NCBI GenBank assembly: GCA_033032865.1 | Contig: JAWHQI010000049.1 | Coordinates: 7,130,001-7,194,000, forward strand | Source of the DNA: Dactylorhiza incarnata | Lineage: Eukaryota; Streptophyta; Magnoliopsida; Asparagales; Orchidaceae | DNA: 64,000 nt | Direction of reading: 5' to 3' | Shown here: positions 57,377 to 64,000 of the stretch, piece by piece | Layout: each line of letters begins with the position of its first letter | Numbering within the stretch: the stretch's first letter is position 1 | Notes under the pieces: generated by a model | Told to the model about the DNA's origin: nothing | Database searches by the model: none | The model's input: the letters and a program-made list of their open reading frames with translations, nothing else | Program-made: the position numbers and the translations under genes

Positions 57377-58810
57377 TGTTGCGGGTCGCTCGATACTCTG
57401 GTAGACCGGTCGAATTGAACCACCTTAACTCTGGTGAGAACCGAGCGCGCAAACAGTCAATGAAAGAATGTAGTAAGGGACACGAAGACTTTTTAACATG
57501 GAAACCTCGGAAAGGGTGAAAAACCACGCGGACGTAGCTGTGCCGGTCAAATTCCACTATCCACAGGTGCGTTACAATTGGAAACTAAGAACTCAAGCAC
57601 GACAGGCCGCGACTCGTTACAATGGTAGGAGAGAGAACTCTGAGGGTGACAGACCACCTCTCAGGGAGCTAAGTACTTCTTCTGGGAACGAAAGTGAGAT
57701 TGCCGAGTCGCCTTTCTAAACCCGGAGGATTCCCAAATCGCTTAGGAAGATTGTCTAGCGGAGCGGAGGAAATCTTCAAGGTCTAGAAGGAGATCTTCGA
57801 AGCCTCGAATAAGATCTTCAAAGACCGAAGGAGATCTTCAAGCGCCGAAAGAGAACTCAGAGGAAATCTTCAAGCTCTCTCAGGCGTAGAAGGCAAGGTG
57901 TCTTTAAATGAAGGCCCTGAACTCTTTTTATAGCCTTGGGCAGGGGTAGCCTGGTAATTTCGTCGTTGTAACCAGCGTAACCACCTGACGGGCGAATCAC
58001 GTTTGTCGATCTGGAGCACACGGATCGCCATTTTTCGTAAATGACCATCTCGCCCTTCGGGCAGGTTGGGCGGTTTGGGCAGCTTCGTTGACGGCGATGA
58101 AGGCAACAAACAAGACCTGCAATCTGAGAAATTAAGAAAAGTTAACTGTCACACGGGTCGGAAACGTGAATGTGTTCTGAGCGCGCAACGAGCGCGAGAG
58201 CGTTCCGAGCGCGCAACAAACACAATAGCGTTCTGAGCGAACGGAGAAGCAAGGGAACAAACGAGCGTCGTTGGAGAGCAGTCGTTATGAAAATGAGGAC
58301 ACGCCCTCCGAAGGTCGCGTTGTTCGGGAAATGGGAACCTGCGGCCCCCAAGGGGAAAACGGGCTCAGACCGCACCTGTCGAGGGGGCGCGGATTCGAAG
58401 AAGATCCCTCGCAAGGCGCGGGGGAGGCTTGGTCGCACCCCAACATGGGGGGTGCGGCTTGGCCGCACCCCAACATGGGGGGTCCGGCTTGGCCGCACCC
58501 CCATGGTGGGGTGCGGTTTGGCCGCCCCCCCCCCCCCCCCCCCCCCCCTGATGGGAGGTGTCGTTTGGCCGCACCCCACCATGGGTGGTGCGGCTGTACC
58601 TCGAGAGGGGGGCAGGCTCACCACACCCTAGTAGTTGGGCGCGGTCTTGAATTCGCCTGGCGTTGCCAAAGCGCGAATCATGCGCCGGCGGATTCCTCCA
58701 CCCCTATGATCATGGGTTTGACTTTGGGCCCACTAACTCCACTACTCCTTAGTGGAGCATCCTCTAAACGCACCCCGAGAGCGCGCCTATAAATCTACGG
58801 GTGCACATCA
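57377..58810 (-). mobile_element. LTR T (minus-oriented 3' LTR)
   Basis: TG at 57377 (TGTTGCGGGTCGC), CA at 58809-58810. On the minus strand a purine tract GGTTTGGGGGGC (about 58812-58826) precedes TGATGTGCACCC, so this is a 3' LTR. TATAAAAAG on the minus strand at 57924-57932. U3 contains a repeated GGTGCGGCTTGGCCGCACC palindrome (58425-58590) with a C-run at 58527-58548. Probably gypsy. Confidence 0.72.
58425..58590. repeat. Palindromic tandem repeats in T U3
   Basis: About five units of 29-30 bp, each with GGTGCGGCTTGGCCGCACC or a variant and CATGG(T/G)GGG spacers, one broken by a C-run of about 22. Confidence 0.8.
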
Positions 58811-59028
58811 TAAGCCCCCCAAACCTTCGGAGTCCGGAATACTGCATGGAGGAGTTTGGATGTTTTGATTTCTTCTCGGCGGCTCGGATCGGAAACGTTG
58901 CTGAAGGATGAACGCGAGGTTGATTTCACTTCCTGTTCTGCAGGCTCTTCTTGATATGTACAGCATCATGCAGCGTCATTGAGTCTTGTGGCTCTATTGT
59001 CCTGGTTATTTTTCGAAGCGGTTGTCGG

Positions 59029-59690
59029 GGGGACAGGCCCCAAAATGGCCGGTGAAGAGCGTATATGTTCAAACTGTTGACGAACGTAAAAGGGGCAGAC
59101 CCTTACGATGTCGGGACCTTACTGCGGGGAGAATGACGAACCTTCAATCATCGGCAGTGCGAAGTCCCAAGGGCAGGGTCCCAGAATGGCCGGTGAAGAG
59201 CATATACGTTCAAATCGTTGACGTTCGTAAGAGGGGCAGGCCCTTACGACGTCGGGACCTTACTACGGAGAGAAGGGAGGACCTTCGATCGACGGCAGTG
59301 CGAAGTCCCAGGGGCAAGGCCCCAGAATGGCCGGTGAAGAGCGTATACGTTCAAACCGTTGACGTCCGTTAGAGGGGCATGCCCTTACGACGCCAGGACC
59401 TTACTGCAGGGAGAAGGGCGGACCTTCGATCGGCGGCAGTGCGAAGTCCCAGGGGCAGGGCCCCAGAATGGCCGGTGAAGAGCGTATAAGTTCAAATTGT
59501 TGACGTCCGTAAGAGGGGCAAACCCTTACGACGTTGGGACCTTACTGCGGGGAGAAGGGCGGACCTTTGATCGGCGGCAGTGCGAAGTCCCAGGGGCAGG
59601 GCCCCAGAGTTGATGGTGAAAAGTGTTGTGTTTAAAATGTTTGCATCCATACGAGGGGCAGGCCCATACAGTGCTGTGGTTTTACTGTGA
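59029..59690. repeat. 141-bp tandem array in T 3' untranslated region
   Basis: Units start GGGCAGGGCCCCAGAATGG at 59171, 59312, 59453 and 59594 with an earlier diverged unit at about 59029. Each contains CCGGTGAAGAGCGTATA and TTACGACGTCGGGACCTTACT. The period of 141 bp (47 codons) leaves an open plus-strand frame over the first three units, which I treat as fortuitous. It lies between the T PPT and the broken integrase of S. Confidence 0.92.
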
Positions 59691-59702
59691 TTGGCCAACC
59701 TT

Positions 59703-60367
59703 CTATGGAGTGTAGGCTGAACTCATTCGGAGTCTTGTGCCTTGGAGTTGGAATAACTCCATCCAAAAGTCGCTCATGAAGATAGGGTCCCGATCACTAA
59801 CGATCGAGATGGGAAATCCGTTGAGGCGTACCAACCCCGAGATGAAAGCCTCTGCCACCAACGGTGCTGTGAACGGGTGTCGCAAAGGAAGAAAGTGGTT
59901 GTACTTGGCAGACGACCCACCACCACGAGGATGTAGTCGTACCCTGAGGAACGCGGCAGTCGCGTAATGAAGTTGATGGCCAAGTCTTCCCAAATGAGGT
60001 CGGGTAGACGCAGGGGTTGCAAGAGGCCTCCAAGAAACGTGGCCTCGTATTTGGAGCGCTGACAGACTAAACAGACGGCAACATAGCTCTCCACCTGACG
60101 CATCATGCCCCGCCAATATAGGGCCGCAACTAAGCGGCGGTAAGTGTGGAAGGCACTGGCATGTCCGCTGGCTGGTGTGGCGTGGTACTCAGCGAGGAAG
60201 CGTGGGATACTGGGAGAGGAAGTTAACAACACCATGCGGCCCCGGTATAGGAGCCGACCCCCCACCATAGAATACGGAGGGCATGAGGATGAATCAGAAC
60301 GTAAGCGGTTAATGATCGCGCGCAGTGTCTGGTCCGCTTCCACCTCACTCTGCAAGGTCGCCGCCAC
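59703..60367 (-). pseudogene. Integrase of gypsy S, truncated
   Basis: HHCC zinc region: HATPASGHASAFHTYRRL, CLVCQRSK (60050-60190). Core: WEDLAINFITRLP (about 59955-59990), where the usual Asp of MDFI is Asn, then VSDRDPIFMSDFW (about 59765-59800) with the second Asp. It stops at SSAYTP, just before the segment carrying the third acid, at the junction with the 141-bp array. One frameshift near 59880-59900. Confidence 0.87.
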
Positions 60368-61589
60368 TTACAAGACGGGCTGGGAGATGGCGGTCAATTC
60401 CACCGCACCGGAGTGGCGAAAAAGGGCGTCTGTCCTGACGTTGGTCTTACCTGAGCGAAACTCCACTGTAAAGTCGTAACCCAAAAATTTGGCTTCCCAA
60501 ACTTGCTGTGTGGGAGTGGTCATCTTCTGGCTTAGAAGATAGCGGAGACAATGGTCGTCCGTCAGGACCACAAACTGTCGGCCAAGAAGGTAAGGCCTCC
60601 AATGTTGTACGATCAGTACGAGGGCCATCGACTCATTGTCGTAGGCGGAACGGAAGCGGACAGTGGTGGAGAAGGGCCGACTGAAGTACGGTATGGGCCG
60701 GCCAGCCTGCATGAGGACGACACCGACACCGGTTCTCGAGGCATCGCAGTCCACGGTGAAGGGCTGTGAGAAATCTGGCATGGTCAGAACCGGGGCAGTC
60801 ACAAAGACCTGGTGTAAGGCCGAGAAGGCGACGACGGCCTACGGGAGCCACTGGAAGGTGGAGTTGGCGGGCTTGCACAGCAGGCGTGTAAGAGGCAACG
60901 CCAGGGTACCGTAGTCGCGGATGAACCGCCGGTAATAGCCGGTCAGACCCAGAAATGCTCGGACATCTCACACTGTACGGCAGTGGCCACTGCATAACCT
61001 CCTGGACCTTGTCCAGGTCAATGGCCACTCCCCGAGCGGACATTGCATGGCCCAGGTAGGAAATCTCGCGTTGACAAAACGCGCATTTCTTGAAATTGAC
61101 CACTAGTGATTGTCGTCGTAAGGTGGACAACACATGCTCCAGATGGCGTAAATGGTCCGACAAGGTTAGACTATAGACAAGAATATCATCAAAGAACACT
61201 AGAACGAACTTACGCAGTGCCGGACGGAAGATGTCGTTCATAGTCGTTTGAAATGTAGCCGGGTCGTTGGTCAGGCAGAACGGCATAACCAAAAACTCAT
61301 AGTGTCCGTCATGAGTGCGGAATGTTGTCTTGTGAATATCTGAGGCACGCACCCGGATTTGATGGTAACCGGATTGGAGATCAATCTGGGAGAAAAATGT
61401 GGCGCAGTTCAACTCATCCAACAATTCCTGGATGACTGGTATGGGGTATTTGTCGGGAACGATTACTTTGTTGAGTGCCTGATAATCGACGTAGAAGCGC
61501 CAGCTGCCATCTTTTTTGCGCACAAGGATCGGGCTAGAAAACAGGCTAGCACTGGGGCGGATAAGTTCGGCTGTCAGCAAATCAGACAC
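60368..61589 (-). pseudogene. Reverse transcriptase and RNase H of gypsy S
   Basis: RT: SPILVRKKDGSWRFYVDYQA (about 61485-61540), DLQSGYHQIRV, and catalytic FFDDILVYS (about 61170-61200). RNase H: FTVDCDASRTGVGVVLM (about 60710-60760), DNESMALVL and LTDDHCLRYLLS. A frameshift near 60965 separates the RT connection from RNase H. Ty3/gypsy, chromovirus-like order (RT, RNase H, integrase). Confidence 0.92.
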
Positions 61590-62640
61590 GAGTCGCTCGA
61601 TCTCGTCCTTCTGAATGTGGCCATATCGGTAAGGTCGAACTGAGACCGCTCAGTTGTCCTCCTGGAGTGGAATGGAGAGATCGGTGGGGCGGTGGGGGTG
61701 GGTGGCAGGCTCAGGACGACAGTGAAGACATCGAGAAACTGAGCCAAAAGACGGAAGAGCTCAGGGTCCATCACAGGCGGTATCGACGAGACGAGCTGGG
61801 ACGATGGGGCGAGATGCCACAACATGGCCCTGAAACCCGTGGAGGCCGTATGCTGAGTCACGCGCGCCGAAACAGCCAGGCGCTGTAAGGAGGTTTCTCT
61901 CACGAGCTTGCAAAACCAGTCGGCCCACTGGAACGTCATCCGCATGGAAGCCCAATTGTGACGGATGTCACCCAAAGTCTGGAGCCATGCAATCGCGTTG
62001 TAGGTGCCAACAGAAAACGGAAGGTCGTGACAGAGGCCGCCCGTCCTGCATCGTCTACCATCCCCCAGGTGGACGAGAAAGTCGGATCGGTGGGAAGCTG
62101 CGGTCGAGTCACAAGATCCGCCGATATGAAGTTGTGGCTTGCGCCACTATCGATCATGTGCATGACGGGAGAGTCACGAAGAAGCCCATGTAGCTTCATG
62201 CTGCGTAACCCGGAGATGCCCGCGAGAGACAAGTGCGACAGGGCCAACCATGACTGGTCTAGCGGTGTCGGGTCGGCCGGTAGTGTGTCCTCCAACACTA
62301 AGGCATTGAAGTCGTCCGTCATAATTTCATCATCGTCCTCACACATCAATACCCGCAACTCCTTGAGTAGGCATTCGTGGGTTAGGGAGTAGGGTTGCTT
62401 GCAGCGAAAACATAGACCCTTACTCCGCAATTCATTATACTCCTGAGTCGAGAGATGATTATGAAATGGAGGCCGGGTGGCGGGTGGGGCAGCGGCGGTC
62501 GTACGGGTGGAGTCGTGGTGGGGTGGGGGGTTCTGCTGCCATGGGTCGTGGGTTGACGACCGGAAGAAGGGAAACGTGCGGGGAGGTGCTGACGGAGGTT
62601 GGAGACCCGCGAGGTTGGTCAGTAGACCGGACGGCAAAGT
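61590..62640 (-). pseudogene. Gag end and protease of gypsy S
   Basis: 62380-62420: zinc knuckle variant CFRCKQPYSLTHEC. About 62130-62170: protease motif MIDSGASHNFIS with intact D-S-G. Frameshift near 61940-61960, then a linker with PPTPTAPPISPFHSR leading into RT. Confidence 0.88.
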
Positions 62641-63501
62641 CCGACTCCACTAAGCGCGCTATCTCCATAGCGTCAGAGATGTCGGAAGGATGGTGAGTGC
62701 GGAGACGGGAGTGGATGAGCCCTGGAGGAAACAATTCAAGTAGTGATCCGGCGGAAGACCAGACACATGGTTGGCCAACTCGATGAAGTCGTCGATGTAC
62801 TGATCCACCAAGGATGAATGGCGAAGAGCACACAAGTTCTCCACAGCATTGCCGGAATAGCGATGATCGTAGCGTTTGACTAACGCCACCTTGAGGTCCG
62901 CCCAGGAGAGGAGCGAAGAGGAATTCCGTAACCAACGCACCTAGTGCAATGCTGAGCCCTCCATTGCGAAGAGCATTATGGGGACTTTTTGGGGCTCTAG
63001 GGTAGTATGGATGTCAAAGAACTGTTCGGCCTTGGTAATCCAGTCGAGAGGATCTGAGCCATTGAAGTGAGGAACCTCTAGGGATCGCGGAGCGTGGGCA
63101 GTGGCTAGAGCGGCCAAGGATGTGGCAGCCGACGGCGGTGTGGCGATTACGGGGCCGAAAGGGGGAAAAATCGGGGACGACGGTGGTTCGTGACTGGAGG
63201 CGCGGGCCTCGCGGTCGTCCAGGAGCTGGATGGTGGCCTGCAGGGAGGCGAGGATGGAGGTATTGGCTTGCAAGGCGGACTGCAGGGAGGCAAGGTTGGA
63301 GGCGTGTTCCTCAAGGCGCTGCTCGACAGCATCAAGGCGCGGCTCAGACATGTCTCGAGTGGAGGGGCGGCGAGACTGCAGAGGCGACATGTGAAGAGGA
63401 GGAACAGAAGCGGCAAACGGTGTTGAAGGAGCGGAGGATCTGTGACGTCGGGATTGGGCGATTCCGTGAAGCAGGAACTCATGACGTAGGAGATCGGCCA
63501 A
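62641..63501 (-). pseudogene. Gag of gypsy S
   Basis: Likely start MSEPRLDAVEQRLEEHASNL near 63352, with in-frame codons upstream. A coiled coil (63200-63350) is followed by the gag core PHFNGSDPLDWITKAEQFF (about 63010-63070), typical of Ty3/gypsy. A TAG at 62941-62943 replaces Trp before VRWLRNSSSLLSW. Frameshifts near 62720 and 62630. Confidence 0.88.
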
Positions 63502-63655
63502 GGGCTTCGCCCGCGACGTCGACGCGCGCGAGGGAGGAGAACGACCCCCCGTCCGCGAAGCTGGAGGCGGGTCGAGCAGCTCGGCGGAGCAGGAATCGAA
63601 AGCGGAGATGATACCCGGTGGCAGTATGCGGGCGGGCCGGCAGGTCGGACTAAGT
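63502..63655 (-). other. Leader and PBS area of gypsy S
   Basis: GC-rich. On the minus strand GGGTATCATCTCC (about 63606-63618) resembles a degenerate initiator-Met PBS. Confidence 0.45.
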
Positions 63656-64000
63656 TGTTACCCCTTAGGGTTCAGTAGGGAGAAATTTTGAAAATGCTTG
63701 ATAAATTCCAAGAGGAAACCTCTTGTCATCCCTAGGCTCCAAAACAATAAGTCCAAGATCCAAAGATAAAAGAACAATGAAACAAGAGGGAAATATATAT
63801 ACTCCCATACAATGGCAAAACAATAATTAAAGCTAAAAAGATGAAAGAGGCGTCGTGCCCTTATTCGGCATGTCCGTCGGCTTTGGCCTCCGAGAATAAA
63901 CTCGCTAAGTAGTTGTGGCACCTTCACTCGTCGAGTCGCCCTCTACCGCCGTAACAGACATGCATCCACAAACATTTGACCACACATTCAGTGACAAGAG
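63656..64000 (-). repeat. 5' LTR of gypsy S (partial)
   Basis: Starts TGTTACCCC at 63656 on the plus strand and is cut by the right window edge. On the minus strand TATATATA lies near 63795-63803. It is unrelated to LTR T, so the 3' end of S has been replaced. Confidence 0.55.

Noticed and set aside
58170..58792. Overlapping 150-170 codon frames on both strands
   Set aside because: GC-rich palindromic repeats and C-run in the T LTR; frames are composition artefacts.
58986..59372. 128-codon frame with a 47-residue repeat
   Set aside because: The 141-bp repeat period is a multiple of three, so openness is expected; it sits in a 3' untranslated position.
63120..63611. 163-codon plus-strand frame
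   Set aside because: Antisense shadow of the S gag, which has recognisable gag motifs on the minus strand.

Overview
This is nuclear DNA of a flowering plant, almost entirely made of LTR retrotransposons nested inside one another. The evidence is plant Ty1/copia and Ty3/gypsy proteins, primer-binding sites (PBS) matching initiator-Met tRNA (TGGTATCAGAG type), polypurine tracts (PPT), Au-type SINE tails, a TRIM, a hAT-like element, and one host exon: the 3' terminal exon of CTU1/NCS6 (tRNA thiolation). I cannot name the species. No bacterial feature, CRISPR array or rRNA/tRNA gene was seen. Letters below are local names for elements.

Left third (1-30.7 kb): a nest resolved by target-site duplications (TSD). 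Minus-strand copia element F (gag/pol, 1-1909) is split by LTR U (1910-2498, resuming at 30063). U is split by copia element A (2504-30057, TSD ATATG). A is split by copia element B (5483-24352). B is split by plus-strand copia element D (7336-15444, TSD TATAG) and by solo LTR E (19283-20987, TSD ACCTT). A and B are SIRE-like copia elements with long LTRs. A keeps gag and an envelope-like ORF but has lost nearly all of pol. B keeps one long pol frame with five stops. D is full length with five stops and three frameshifts.

Middle (30.7-53.5 kb): truncated gypsy-type LTRs W and V, LTR pieces J, P and G, then an old minus-strand copia element M with an envelope-like ORF (38.3-49.7 kb). M is cut by a 4.5-kb solo LTR N (40816-45313, TSD CCTTC), solo LTR L (45631-47352) and LTR K. 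Next come an LTR tail Q, a deleted copia R (gag fused to reverse transcriptase), and a 448-bp TRIM with its own PBS and PPT.

Right (53.5-64 kb): AT-rich low-copy DNA with two Au-SINE tails, a hAT-like non-autonomous element with a gene-like interior, and the CTU1 exon. Its intron is entered by an LTR (T) with a 141-bp tandem array in its 3' untranslated region. Last is a minus-strand gypsy element S (gag to integrase) running off the right edge.

No working gene set can be read here; every polyprotein is broken. The most unusual signal is in the transcribed part of four copia LTR families: tandem arrays of tiny hairpins whose stems change from unit to unit but stay self-complementary, around a family-constant loop. 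A second cross-family signal is that nearly every LTR has a block of short CpG-rich palindromic words in its upstream part.
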